Shown piece after piece: positions 27,498 to 36,030 of a stretch of DNA of 64,000 bases. Location: positions 186,001 to 250,000 of the forward strand of contig JAHBXZ010000002.1 in assembly GCA_019636215.1 (NCBI GenBank). The letters are read 5' to 3'. The position numbers and the translations under genes are program-made. The DNA is from Planctomycetota bacterium. GTDB taxonomy: Bacteria > Planctomycetota > UBA8742 > UBA2392. The notes below the pieces were generated by a model. The model saw only the letters and a list, made by a program, of their open reading frames with translations. It was not told the origin of the DNA and did no database searches. Positions within the stretch are counted from its first letter, which is position 1. Each line of letters opens with the position of its first letter.

Positions 27498-28688
27498 TCA
27501 CTCCCCGAGATAAACTTCAATGGTGTGGTCTTGGCCGTCGCGACTGTACGTCAGCGGAACTTTGTCGCCGGGCTGGTAACCCTTCATGGCCGCGGCAAGG
27601 TCTTCAAAGCCCTTGATCGGCTTGCCACCCACCTGGGTGATCAGGTCGCCGGCCTTCAGGCCCGCCTTGTCGGCAGCCGTGCCGAAAATGACGTTGCGGA
27701 TCATGGCGCCACTGCGCATCTCCGGGCGGTAGCCCGTTTCAATGTTTACGCCCAGAAACGCGCTTTGCAGGCTGCGCGCCCGGCTGCTGACAGTCTTGTC
27801 TTTGGTCGGGTCATCACCCTTGATGATGGTTTCGGATACGCGCCGCGCCAGGTTGATCGGGATGGCAAACCCGATGCCGTCGGTGTTCTCGCCGGCCTCG
27901 CCGGAAAGCTTCCAGGTGTTGATGCCGATCACGCGGCCGGTCAGGTCAATCAGCGGGCCACCGGAGTTGCCCGGGTTGATCGCTGCGGATGTCTGGATGA
28001 AGTTGCGAACCAGGGTCGAGGTCGCATCACTGCGGCGCCCCACATAGCTGACAATCCCTTCTGTTGCCGTGTGGAACAGCCCGTGCGGGCTGCCGATGGC
28101 CACCACCACGTCGCCCTGTTCGGCCTTGTCGCTGTCGCCCAGCGAGGCCGCCACCAGCTTGTCGGCCAAGATCTTGATCACGGCCAGGTCGTACTCAGGG
28201 CGATGGCCCACAAAGCGGGCCTCGTAGATGCTGTCACCAAGCACGACGCTGAGCTCGTTGACATTGCCGGGAATCACGTGGCTGTTGGTAAGGATGTAGC
28301 CTTGCTCGTTCAGCACAATGCCGCTGCCGACATAACTCTGTCCCGGAATGCGGCCGGTGCCTGCCCGGGTGGCAACAGCGCGATCGGGGGTCTTGGCCAC
28401 AATGCCGACGGTAAAGCGCTTGGCCCAATTGACGGCGTTGACGATCTCCTTGGGTTTCTGCTGGGTCAGGGCCGGGTCTTCAACCACGGGCTCTGCCCCC
28501 ACGCGGTCGAACAGCCCGCTGTTCATGGCCAGAAAAAACAGGCCCGAACCCAGAAAGCCTCCCAACAGAAGATAGACCAGTGACCGCCGCGCCAGCATGC
28601 GGGCCGTATCGAGGTGCCCCCGCTGATAGCCTTCATAGTAAGCAACTTCGGAGGGCTCCTTGCCTTCCAGTTTGCGCAGTTCCGTCAT
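27498..28688 (-). CDS. Membrane-anchored HtrA/DegP-type serine protease with one PDZ domain
   Basis: A 396-residue protein. The start is the ATG with GGAGG five bases upstream. A cytoplasmic leader of about 35 residues precedes one membrane segment (36-57, LVYLLLGGFLGSGLFFLAM). The trypsin-like domain has a complete triad: His137 (LTNSHVI), Asp167 (EYDLAVI) and Ser242 (GNSGGP). One PDZ domain lies at about 310-396 (FLGVNIETGYRP, TAADKAGLKAGDLITQVGGKPI). It should degrade or process misfolded envelope proteins in the periplasm. It lies directly behind a PDZ-bearing repeat protein, and the terminator between them suggests separate transcription. Confidence 0.95.
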   Translation of the reverse strand: MTELRKLEGKEPSEVAYYEGYQRGHLDTARMLARRSLVYLLLGGFLGSGLFFLAMNSGLFDRVGAEPVVEDPALTQQKPKEIVNAVNWAKRFTVGIVAKTPDRAVATRAGTGRIPGQSYVGSGIVLNEQGYILTNSHVIPGNVNELSVVLGDSIYEARFVGHRPEYDLAVIKILADKLVAASLGDSDKAEQGDVVVAIGSPHGLFHTATEGIVSYVGRRSDATSTLVRNFIQTSAAINPGNSGGPLIDLTGRVIGINTWKLSGEAGENTDGIGFAIPINLARRVSETIIKGDDPTKDKTVSSRARSLQSAFLGVNIETGYRPEMRSGAMIRNVIFGTAADKAGLKAGDLITQVGGKPIKGFEDLAAAMKGYQPGDKVPLTYSRDGQDHTIEVYLGE

Positions 28689-28740
28689 GGCAACCTCCAG
28701 CCTTCTTTTACGAACGCCTGTCAACGTTGGCGAAGTCCAA

Positions 28741-28771
28741 AACAAAGGGGCCGGGATAGCCCCGGCCCCTT
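28741..28771 (-). terminator. Rho-independent terminator
   Basis: On the minus strand an 11-bp GC-rich stem (AAGGGGCCGGG / CCCGGCCCCTT, loop GCTAT) is followed by TGTTTTGG. It ends the PDZ repeat-protein gene just before the HtrA gene. Confidence 0.9.
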
Positions 28772-28787
28772 ATTGCACTGGCTTGCG

Positions 28788-30374
28788 CTAGCGTTTGCCG
28801 GTCAGCGTCTGGCGTTTGCCGTCACGCAGAATCACGATGCTGTACTCCTGCCCGCGCTTGATGCTATCCATGACTTCGCGCAGGCCGCTGCGGGTGTCCA
28901 CCTTGACGTCTTTGGCTTCAACAATGATGTCGTAGACTTCAAGGCCCAATCGGGCCAGCGAGCCGTCGGCGTCGGTGATCTCCTTCACTTCAAGGCCGTT
29001 TTCCAGGCCCAGCTGCTTGCGCACCAGCGGCCCTACCCGCGCCACGCGGACCCCGTCAACAATGTCCACAGAGCCCGACTCCGGCAGGGGCAGGTCTTTC
29101 TCGGGGTAGCTCGGCTTGCCGACAGAGGGCACGGGCTCAGGGTCTCTAGGGCGGTCCACTGGCTTGTCGCCAGCGCGGATCTTCATGGTCCAAAGGTCAA
29201 TCTGCTCGCTGTATTCGCGGTGGAATCTTGCGGCATCCTCCAGCGTACGCGCCCAGTGCTCCTTGGACTGGTTGAGCACCTTCTCTTTCAGGTCGGCAAA
29301 GGTGTCGCGCACTTTGTCTTCAAGCCCGTCCAGTGCATCCTCGTGCTTGTCCCCGCCGGCCTTGCGCAGCGTGCCGATGCGCTCCAGCAGGTCGCGGCTG
29401 AGCTGGTTCAGGCGTTCGGTCGGCGAAGGAAGACTCTCGTCTGCGCCAAGCTTCTTGGCCCACTTGTCGAGGTCCGCGCTGAACTGGGCATGGAACTTCT
29501 CGCCCGCCGCGACGATATCCGCCCAGCCCTTGGGCGGGGTCTTGCCAAGCTTCTCGCGCAGGTCAGCAAAGGTGTCTTTGACCTTGTCGATGGTGCTGTC
29601 AAGTTCGTCCTCGTACTTGTTCCCGCCCATCTTGCGCAGGCGCTTGGCGCGGTTGACCAGGTCGTCGGTGAGTTCCTTCAGGCGCTTGTCGGCGTCGGGG
29701 ACGGATGCGTCGACGCCGATCTCTTTGCTCCACTTGTCAATCTGGTCGAGGTACCCGTTATAGAACTTGCGGGCGACATCCAGTGTCGTGGAGTAAGTTG
29801 CCGGCGGGTCGTCATCCAGCTTGTCCTGCAGGTCTGCAAAGGTGTCCTTGATCTTGTCCTGCAGATTGTCCAGGTTTGCCTCGAACTTGTTGCCGCCCGG
29901 CTTGCGAAGCGCGCCAATGCGGTACAGCAGGTCGCGCTCCAGCGCGCGCACACTGGCGCGATAGCGATCTTTCTTGATGTCGTTGGCCTCTTCGGCGCGG
30001 TCCTTGGCGTTGGATTCGCGCGCGTTGTCGCGTTCGCGTTTCTCCAGTTTGGCCAGGTCGCGATCCAGGCGTTCGCGGGCCTCTTTCACCAGCCGGTTGG
30101 TTTCGTCCTGGTTCAGGTCGCCGTCGGCCAGCAGCATGGCTTCACGGCGCGCCTGGCCTTCAATCGCGCGGCGGGCTTCATCCATGGCCGTGGAGTCGCC
30201 GTCAAAATCCGGAAACGGCGCATCAATCTCTCGCGGCGCCGGCGCAACGGCCGGGGCCACTTCTACCTTGCCGGAACCAGCCACACGAACCTGGATATCC
30301 TGGGCATTCAAAAAGCCGGATTGCACGGGCAGAAAACCGGCAACCACGCCAACGATCATGGCGAACCTGAGCAT
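28788..30374 (-). CDS. Exported triple-repeat helical protein with C-terminal PDZ domain
   Basis: A 528-residue exported protein; the start is the ATG with GGAGG before it and gives the signal peptide MLRFAMIVGVVAGFLPVQSG. After a charged, helical region (about 60-145) come three repeats of about 100 residues. Each runs DLL.RIG.LRK.GG.K.E, then LD.L.DK.KDTFADL..KL, then a Trp-containing helix such as IDKWSKEIG. The KDTFADL motif appears in all three (VRDTFADL in the last). A PDZ-like domain closes the protein (VARVGPLVRKQLGL, GSLARLGLEVYDIIVEAKDVKV). The repeat family is not one I recognise. The PDZ domain and the HtrA neighbour suggest a periplasmic proteostasis role. Confidence 0.85.
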   Translation of the reverse strand: MLRFAMIVGVVAGFLPVQSGFLNAQDIQVRVAGSGKVEVAPAVAPAPREIDAPFPDFDGDSTAMDEARRAIEGQARREAMLLADGDLNQDETNRLVKEARERLDRDLAKLEKRERDNARESNAKDRAEEANDIKKDRYRASVRALERDLLYRIGALRKPGGNKFEANLDNLQDKIKDTFADLQDKLDDDPPATYSTTLDVARKFYNGYLDQIDKWSKEIGVDASVPDADKRLKELTDDLVNRAKRLRKMGGNKYEDELDSTIDKVKDTFADLREKLGKTPPKGWADIVAAGEKFHAQFSADLDKWAKKLGADESLPSPTERLNQLSRDLLERIGTLRKAGGDKHEDALDGLEDKVRDTFADLKEKVLNQSKEHWARTLEDAARFHREYSEQIDLWTMKIRAGDKPVDRPRDPEPVPSVGKPSYPEKDLPLPESGSVDIVDGVRVARVGPLVRKQLGLENGLEVKEITDADGSLARLGLEVYDIIVEAKDVKVDTRSGLREVMDSIKRGQEYSIVILRDGKRQTLTGKR

Positions 30375-30530
30375 GTGACCTCCGAAAATGGACCCCTTCA
30401 GCGACACCCTATTGTACGCAAAAGGACCTGCGGATACTTCAGGCAAGACGCCTGCCCCCGGATTGACCGCCGAAGCGGGCGATACATACTTTCTAAGTCT
30501 TGTTCGGCCAACTGTTTGCGTAGCGTTTGC

Positions 30531-31583
30531 ATGCCTATGAAGATCGGCAGCCTGCAACTGAAGAACAACCTGATCGCCGCGCCCCTGGCCGGTGTCAGCA
30601 ATCGCGCCTACCGGGTGCTGTGCAAGCGCTACGGCGCCGGGCTCGTCTACGTGGAGATGCTGAAAGTAGAGAGCTTCCTGCACCACAACCGCAAGATGAT
30701 GACCCTTAAGTACTACCGCGACGACGAACGCCCGGTGGGAATCCAGTTTGCCGGCAACAACCCGCAATGGCTTGCCGAAGCCTGCAAGATGGCGCAGGAC
30801 GAAGGCTATGACGTCATCGACTTCAACATGGGTTGCCCGGTGCCCAAGATCGGCCGCTGCGGTGCCGGCAGCGCCCTGATGGCCTACCCCGACCGCGCGG
30901 CCAAGTGCTTTGAAGCCATGGTGCAGGCCGTGAAGATTCCTGTGACGCTCAAGATGCGCGCGGGCGTCAATGAAGGCTGCCTGAACTTTGTTGAAATGGG
31001 CCGCATGGCCGAAGGCTGCGGCATGCAGGCCGTGACCATTCACCCCCGCACCCGCGCGCAGATGTTCACCGGCCAGGCAGACCACAGCCGCACGGCGGAG
31101 CTCAAGGCCGCGCTGAAAGTGCCGGTGATTGCCAGCGGCGACATCAAGGAGCCCGAGGACGGCCTGCGCGTCCTGCAACAGACCGGTTGTGACGGCCTGA
31201 TGCTTGGCCGCGGCGTGTGGGGCCGCCCGTGGTTGTTTCGCGAGATTGACGAAACCGTGCGCTACGGCCGGGTTATCACCCCCAGCCCCGGGCCCCTGGA
31301 ACGCCTGAGCGTACTGCGCGAGCACTTTGAGATGCTGGTGGAAACCTTTGACGTTGCCACCTCGTGCCAGGTTGTACGGCGTTACGCCACCTGGTACGTG
31401 CGCGACATTCCGGGCAGCCCGCAGTTTCGCGCACGATTGACCCGCGTGAACACACGCGAGGTGTTTCACGAAATCGTCGACGAGATCACCGATCACTTCG
31501 AACGCGCCATCGGTGTGCCTCCGGACGAACAGCTGGGCCGGGCACGCCCGAAATCGGAACCCGCGTTGCAGACCGTGGGCTAA
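30531..31583 (+). CDS. dusB: tRNA-dihydrouridine synthase
   Basis: A 350-residue FMN enzyme that reduces uridines in the tRNA D-loop. Family motifs are LAAPLAGVSNRAYR at the N-terminus, DFNMGCPVPKIGRCGAGSALM with catalytic Cys102, TLKMRAG, the phosphate-binding VTIHPRTRAQMFTGQADHS and IASGDIKEPEDGLRVL. The start could be either of two ATGs six bases apart (30531 or 30537); neither has a strong ribosome binding site. A lipoprotein gene follows after 5 bases and then the Mla genes, so it heads an operon that runs to 35948. Confidence 0.95.
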   Translation: MPMKIGSLQLKNNLIAAPLAGVSNRAYRVLCKRYGAGLVYVEMLKVESFLHHNRKMMTLKYYRDDERPVGIQFAGNNPQWLAEACKMAQDEGYDVIDFNMGCPVPKIGRCGAGSALMAYPDRAAKCFEAMVQAVKIPVTLKMRAGVNEGCLNFVEMGRMAEGCGMQAVTIHPRTRAQMFTGQADHSRTAELKAALKVPVIASGDIKEPEDGLRVLQQTGCDGLMLGRGVWGRPWLFREIDETVRYGRVITPSPGPLERLSVLREHFEMLVETFDVATSCQVVRRYATWYVRDIPGSPQFRARLTRVNTREVFHEIVDEITDHFERAIGVPPDEQLGRARPKSEPALQTVG

Positions 31584-31588
31584 TTCCT

Positions 31589-33172
31589 ATGAATGGACTC
31601 ATGCGCCGGCCCGGCCTGACGCAAGTCCTTGTGATGCTGTGCGCCCTGTGCGCGCTGGGCGGTTGCGCCATGGGCGACCGCCCCGGCGCAAGAACCTACG
31701 CCTGGCCGTTCTACGACAGCTACTTTTCGCAGGACGGCACCCGCGCGACCAACGCCGCAGGGCCCCTCTTTGACGACACCCGGCGCGCCGATGGCTACAC
31801 CCGCACCGCCGTGCGGCCGTTTTACGTTTACACCAGCAACCCGTCACAGTTCGAGGAAGACCGGCTGTTCTTCTACCCCCTGGCGCGCCAGCGGGAGCGC
31901 GAGCGACCGGGCTGGCCAGGCCGCAAGGAGACGCGCTTTCACCTGCTGCCGGTGGCCTGGTGGAACGACGTCAGCTTTGCGCCCGGGCACCGCGAGCTGG
32001 ACTACTTTTTCTTTCCGCTGGTGTTCGGGGGTGAAAGCACGATTGAAGGCTCGCACTTTGCCGTGGCGCCCTTTGGCGGCAACCTCAAAGGCGTGTTCGG
32101 CAACGATGAGGTTCGCTTTGTGATGTTTCCACTTTACGTGGAGACCCGCAGGCAGGGGCGGGTCACTTACTACATGCCGTTTCCGATTGTGCGCTGGGGC
32201 TATGGACCGGGTTACCGCACCTATGGCGTTTTGCCGCTGTTTTCTCGAACCGAAGTCTGGCGCGAGGCCAAGGACGAGATCACCGGCGGCACCAAGAACG
32301 TTCCGGTGGCAGATCGCTGGACTGTGCTTTGGCCGATTTTCCGGTACGACCGCGACCGCATGGACCGCAAGTATCCGCGCGAATCAGTCATGGTCTATCC
32401 GCTGTTCGGATACACCAGCACGGCCGTGACCAAGAACATCAGCGCGCTGTTTCTGTACAACTATCCATTGTTCAGCTACACGCGGGCCGACCTGACCAAC
32501 ACCACGATCATTGACGCCTTCTGGCCGGTGTTTCGATATGCCAAGGGCGACAACTTCACCCAGTACCGGCTGTGGCCGCTGTGGGACTATTCGACCAGCA
32601 AGACAGCAGCAGGCAGCAGCACTGCCATCAACGTTCTGTGGCCGCTGTTCTGGTACTATGAGGACCAGCTGCCTGAATACACCGAGACACGCTACACCAT
32701 CTTCCCGATCTTCTTTGCCAACTTTAAGCGCTATCTGCCTGAGCCCGACGGCACCGTGCGCACCAAGGACCTGATCCGCATCTGGCCGCTGGCCAAGTAC
32801 CGCAAGGGCCTGGACGACACCGTTACTTTCGAGATGCTTTCGATTTTCCCATTCGACGACGACAAGTTCGACGCCACCTGGGGGCCGTACTTCAAGTTCT
32901 TTTCCGTCACGGCAGGGCCCAACGAGACGCGGGTGCAGGCGCTGTTCCGGCTGTTCAACTATGAGCAGGATCCTCACCACATTGATCTGTCGGTGGCGCC
33001 GCTGTTCCATTGGCACGTCGAAAAGCAGGCCAAGGATCGGCTGCCGCATCCCTATGGCCCTCAGCCCGGCGACCGCGAAACTTTCAACCTGCTGTATGGC
33101 ATGCTGGGCTATCATCACGGCCCGGATGATCGATACACACGCCTTTTCTGGGGCCTGAAGGTGCGAAAGTAG
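31589..33172 (+). CDS. Lipoprotein with about 13 aromatic-Pro (WPLF-like) repeats
   Basis: A 527-residue predicted lipoprotein: MNGLMRRPGLTQVLVMLCALCALGGC, lipid Cys at about 26. Its main feature is a recurring motif of aromatic residue, Pro, hydrophobic, aromatic. Examples are WPFYDS, FYPLAR, FFPLVF, MFPLYV, VLPLFS, LWPIFRY, VYPLFGY, NYPLFSY, FWPVFRY, LWPLWDY, LWPLFWY, IFPIFF and IWPLAKY. The motifs are spaced about 30-45 residues apart and look like beta-hairpins, as in a beta-propeller or barrel. I do not recognise a named family. It lies between dusB and mlaE, with its stop codon directly before the mlaE ATG, which points to a role in outer-membrane lipid transport or envelope structure. 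Confidence 0.85.
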   Translation: MNGLMRRPGLTQVLVMLCALCALGGCAMGDRPGARTYAWPFYDSYFSQDGTRATNAAGPLFDDTRRADGYTRTAVRPFYVYTSNPSQFEEDRLFFYPLARQRERERPGWPGRKETRFHLLPVAWWNDVSFAPGHRELDYFFFPLVFGGESTIEGSHFAVAPFGGNLKGVFGNDEVRFVMFPLYVETRRQGRVTYYMPFPIVRWGYGPGYRTYGVLPLFSRTEVWREAKDEITGGTKNVPVADRWTVLWPIFRYDRDRMDRKYPRESVMVYPLFGYTSTAVTKNISALFLYNYPLFSYTRADLTNTTIIDAFWPVFRYAKGDNFTQYRLWPLWDYSTSKTAAGSSTAINVLWPLFWYYEDQLPEYTETRYTIFPIFFANFKRYLPEPDGTVRTKDLIRIWPLAKYRKGLDDTVTFEMLSIFPFDDDKFDATWGPYFKFFSVTAGPNETRVQALFRLFNYEQDPHHIDLSVAPLFHWHVEKQAKDRLPHPYGPQPGDRETFNLLYGMLGYHHGPDDRYTRLFWGLKVRK

Positions 33173-33958
33173 ATGGCGCTGAAGCTGCCACTGGTAAGCG
33201 CGGTAAAGGGTGCAGGCTATACGCTTGTGCTGCTGCTGGAGGCCCTTGGCATGATCGGGCACTGGTGGCGCCGCCGCGCCGCCATCCTGACCCAGATGCA
33301 TGTGATCGGAACCCAGAGTGTGCCGATCACGAGTTTCTTCATGCTGCTGGTCGGCATGGTGTTCGCGCTTCAGACCGGCATTGAGTTCGCCCGCTTCGGC
33401 CAGACCAACCTGGTGGCACTGGTGATTGTGTCGGCCATGGTGCGCGAACTGGGCCCGTGGATGACCGCGTTTGTGCTGATTGCGCGGGTTGGCAGCTCCA
33501 TGGCGGCCGAGATTGGCACCATGAAGGTCAGCGAGGAAATCGACGCGCTGGAGGTCATGAGCGTCAACCCGGTAAGCTATGTGATCGTGCCGCGCCTGGC
33601 CGGTTACCTGATCATGGGCCCGGCGCTGACCATCCTGGGCACCGTTGTGGGCATTGCCGGTGGCGCCCTGGTTGCTCGGGTGCAGCTTGGCGTGACACTG
33701 GACGATTTTCTGCGCTTTGCCGAACGCGGGGCCGAGCCGCTGGACATTTACTGGGGCCTGCTGAAAGCCTTTGTCTTCAGCATGCTGGCGGCCGCCGTGG
33801 CCTGTTCCAACGGCATGCGCGCCACGGCCGGGGCCGTCGGGGTCGGGCGGGCCAGCCGCAACACCGTGGTGATCGCGCTGACCTTGACCGTGTTTTTCAA
33901 CTATCTGCTGACCAGCTTCTATAGGATGGCAAAGAGCTTCATTGCGGGCCTGTCATGA
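33173..33958 (+). CDS. mlaE: Lipid-transport ABC permease (MlaE family)
   Basis: A 261-residue inner-membrane permease of the MlaE family, part of the MlaFED complex that moves phospholipid between the two membranes. About five membrane segments are visible. The family signature region is present: FARFGQTNLVALVIVSAMVRELGPW, then IGTMKVSEEIDALEVMSVNPVSYVIVPRLAG. The ATG follows the upstream stop directly, and the gene's own stop overlaps the mlaF start (ATGA), so translation is probably coupled. Confidence 0.96.
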   Translation: MALKLPLVSAVKGAGYTLVLLLEALGMIGHWWRRRAAILTQMHVIGTQSVPITSFFMLLVGMVFALQTGIEFARFGQTNLVALVIVSAMVRELGPWMTAFVLIARVGSSMAAEIGTMKVSEEIDALEVMSVNPVSYVIVPRLAGYLIMGPALTILGTVVGIAGGALVARVQLGVTLDDFLRFAERGAEPLDIYWGLLKAFVFSMLAAAVACSNGMRATAGAVGVGRASRNTVVIALTLTVFFNYLLTSFYRMAKSFIAGLS

Positions 33959-34854
33959 ATGTCGCCCAGACAACCCCGTCAATCCGCCCCGTCATCGAGT
34001 TCACCGATGTGCGCAAGAACCTTGCCGGGCGGCAGATCCTGGACTCGCTGACGTTTGACGTCCGCCAGGGCGAAACGTTTGTGATCATCGGCTATTCGGG
34101 CACAGGCAAGTCGGTCACACTGCGGCATCTTGTCGGGTTGATGCAGCCCGATGCCGGCAGCATCCGCGTCGATGGCGAAGAAATCACCACCATGACCCCC
34201 AACGAACTGGAGGTCATGCGGCGCAAGTTTGGCGTGCTGTTTCAAAGCGGCGCGCTGATCGCCTGGCTGAACCTGTTCGACAACGTGGAGCTCCCACTGG
34301 TGGAACACTCCCGCGTCAGCAAAAAGCGCCGCGCCGAAATCGTGCGCGAAAAACTTGAGCTCGTGAACCTCTGGAATGACCGCGAGAAGTTCCCCTCGGA
34401 AATCTCCGGCGGCATGCGCAAACGGGCCGGCCTTGCAAGGGCCATTGCGCTGGACCCGCGGATTGTGCTGTATGACGAACCCACCAGCGGCCTGGACCCC
34501 GTGATTGCCAACGAAATCGGCAAGCTGATCAACGCCCTGCGCGACCGGCTGAAGATGACGCAGGTGGTGGTCACCCACGACATGGAAAGCGCCTACGACA
34601 TCGCCGACCGCATCGGCATGTTCTACCAGGGCCGCATGATCCAGGTGGGTACTCCCGATGAGATTCGCACGTCGGCTATCCCTGAAGTGCAGCACTTCAT
34701 ATCCGGAGGCAAGCGCGGCGCCGTCAGCAAGCGCAGCGTTACAGCCATACTCAGCGGACGTCCGCCCGGGATGCAAAGCCTGCGCGAAGAACCCGTTGCC
34801 GCCCCGCAAGCACCAACCCCGGCCAGCCCCGCCATCGAAGGGAGTAACCCATGA
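33955..34854 (+). CDS. mlaF: Lipid-transport ABC ATPase (MlaF family)
   Basis: A 299-residue ATPase that powers MlaE. Walker A is GYSGTGKS (46-53), the ABC signature is ISGGMRKRAGLARA, Walker B is RIVLYDEPTSGLDP and the H-loop is VVVTHDMESAYDIADRI. The FRxR/MxQ-type MRRKFGVLFQSGALIAWLNLFDN block is typical of MlaF. The C-terminus has an extension of about 45 Pro/Ala-rich residues past the usual end. It overlaps mlaE by 4 bases and mlaD by 4 bases. Confidence 0.96.
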   Translation: MNVAQTTPSIRPVIEFTDVRKNLAGRQILDSLTFDVRQGETFVIIGYSGTGKSVTLRHLVGLMQPDAGSIRVDGEEITTMTPNELEVMRRKFGVLFQSGALIAWLNLFDNVELPLVEHSRVSKKRRAEIVREKLELVNLWNDREKFPSEISGGMRKRAGLARAIALDPRIVLYDEPTSGLDPVIANEIGKLINALRDRLKMTQVVVTHDMESAYDIADRIGMFYQGRMIQVGTPDEIRTSAIPEVQHFISGGKRGAVSKRSVTAILSGRPPGMQSLREEPVAAPQAPTPASPAIEGSNP

Positions 34855-35948
34855 AGTCCCGTGACCTGATTGCAGGCCTGCTGGTGTTCACGTGCATCGG
34901 CGTTGCCCTTTACTTTGCCATGAGCCTGAAGGGCGACGGCAGTTTCCGCCTGCCGTGGGAAGCACGCGAAGTGCAGTACAAGATTCAGTTCCCCAACGTC
35001 GCCGGGCTGGGGCAGAATTCGCCGGTCTGGATCAGCGGCGTTCCCAAGGGCCGCGTGAAGGACATGGTCGTGGATACGCGCACCGGCACAGTTGAAGTCG
35101 TGATCACCATGGACCCGGCAATCAAGCTGAACGCCGATGCCCACGCCGAGATCATCCCCGCCAGCGCCTTTGGCGGAAAGGCTATCGCGCTGTACATCGG
35201 CCAGGCCGCTGACGCCTATGACGGTGAGCGCCCGATACCCGGCGAAACCGTAGAAGACCTGTTCACAGCTGCCGGGCGCGGCCTTGGCAAGCTGAATGAA
35301 GGCATTGATTACGCGGTGGACACCGTCAAAGACGTCAACGCAATCGTCAAAGACGTCAAGGCTGGGCGCGGCCCTGTCGGGACGATCCTGACCAACGAGA
35401 AAGTCGCCGGTGACATCCAGGCAACAGTGGAAAACGTGCGGCTGGCCAGCGAAGACACCCGCGGCATCACCAGCAACGTCCGCGAGATCACGGAAAAGGT
35501 CAACAGTGGCGAGGGTGTGGCCGCGCTGCTGTTGGAAGACGCCGATACCGCACTGCGTGTCCGCAACATTGTGCGCAACGTGGAAGACGCCACCGACAAC
35601 ACCGTCGGCGCAAGCCGCAGCATCAAGAACATTGTCTCCAAGGTGGACAGCGGCAAAGGCTTCTTTGGCGTCCTGCTGAACGATGAAGAAACCGGCCAGA
35701 ACGTGAAGGCCGCCGTGGCCAAAGCCCCGGAACTGATGGACAGCGTCAAGCGCGCCACCGATGAAGCCGGCACACTGGTGGAAAAGGTGAACCGCGGTGA
35801 AGGCACCGTGGGCAAGCTGTTCAATGACGACACCCTTTTCAATGACACACTCAATGCCATCAACACGTTGCGCAGCGGGTTTGAAGACATCCGTGAACAG
35901 GCGCCCATCACCACGTTTGCGTCGCTGCTGTTCGGGGTGTTGCAATAG
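34851..35948 (+). CDS. mlaD: MCE-domain lipid-binding protein (MlaD family)
   Basis: A 365-residue periplasmic protein with an N-terminal membrane anchor (DLIAGLLVFTCIGVALYFAMSL) and one MCE domain (about 40-125, YKIQFPNVAGLGQNSPVWISGVPKGRV and ASAFGGKAIALYIG). After it the chain is a long helical region holding four copies of a short module: G-[RKE]-G-x(3-4)-[IL]-L-x-[NED]. They read GRGPVGTILTNEKV, GEGVAALLLEDADT, GKGFFGVLLNDEET and GEGTVGKLFNDDTL. The start overlaps mlaF by 4 bases. It should form the hexameric lipid conduit with MlaEF. Confidence 0.95.
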   Translation: MKSRDLIAGLLVFTCIGVALYFAMSLKGDGSFRLPWEAREVQYKIQFPNVAGLGQNSPVWISGVPKGRVKDMVVDTRTGTVEVVITMDPAIKLNADAHAEIIPASAFGGKAIALYIGQAADAYDGERPIPGETVEDLFTAAGRGLGKLNEGIDYAVDTVKDVNAIVKDVKAGRGPVGTILTNEKVAGDIQATVENVRLASEDTRGITSNVREITEKVNSGEGVAALLLEDADTALRVRNIVRNVEDATDNTVGASRSIKNIVSKVDSGKGFFGVLLNDEETGQNVKAAVAKAPELMDSVKRATDEAGTLVEKVNRGEGTVGKLFNDDTLFNDTLNAINTLRSGFEDIREQAPITTFASLLFGVLQ

Positions 35949-36030
35949 GCGCACAGCGTTGGAATCTGTGACCGGTAATGCCGCGGGAATGGCTGCCGTG
36001 ATCGGCGGTTTGGCAGCTACACTTTGAGTT

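Noticed and set aside
28614..31583. Very long open frames on both strands across dusB and the PDZ repeat protein
   Set aside because: They run antisense to clear genes and arise from high GC content; only the dusB and PDZ-protein parts have family motifs and start signals.
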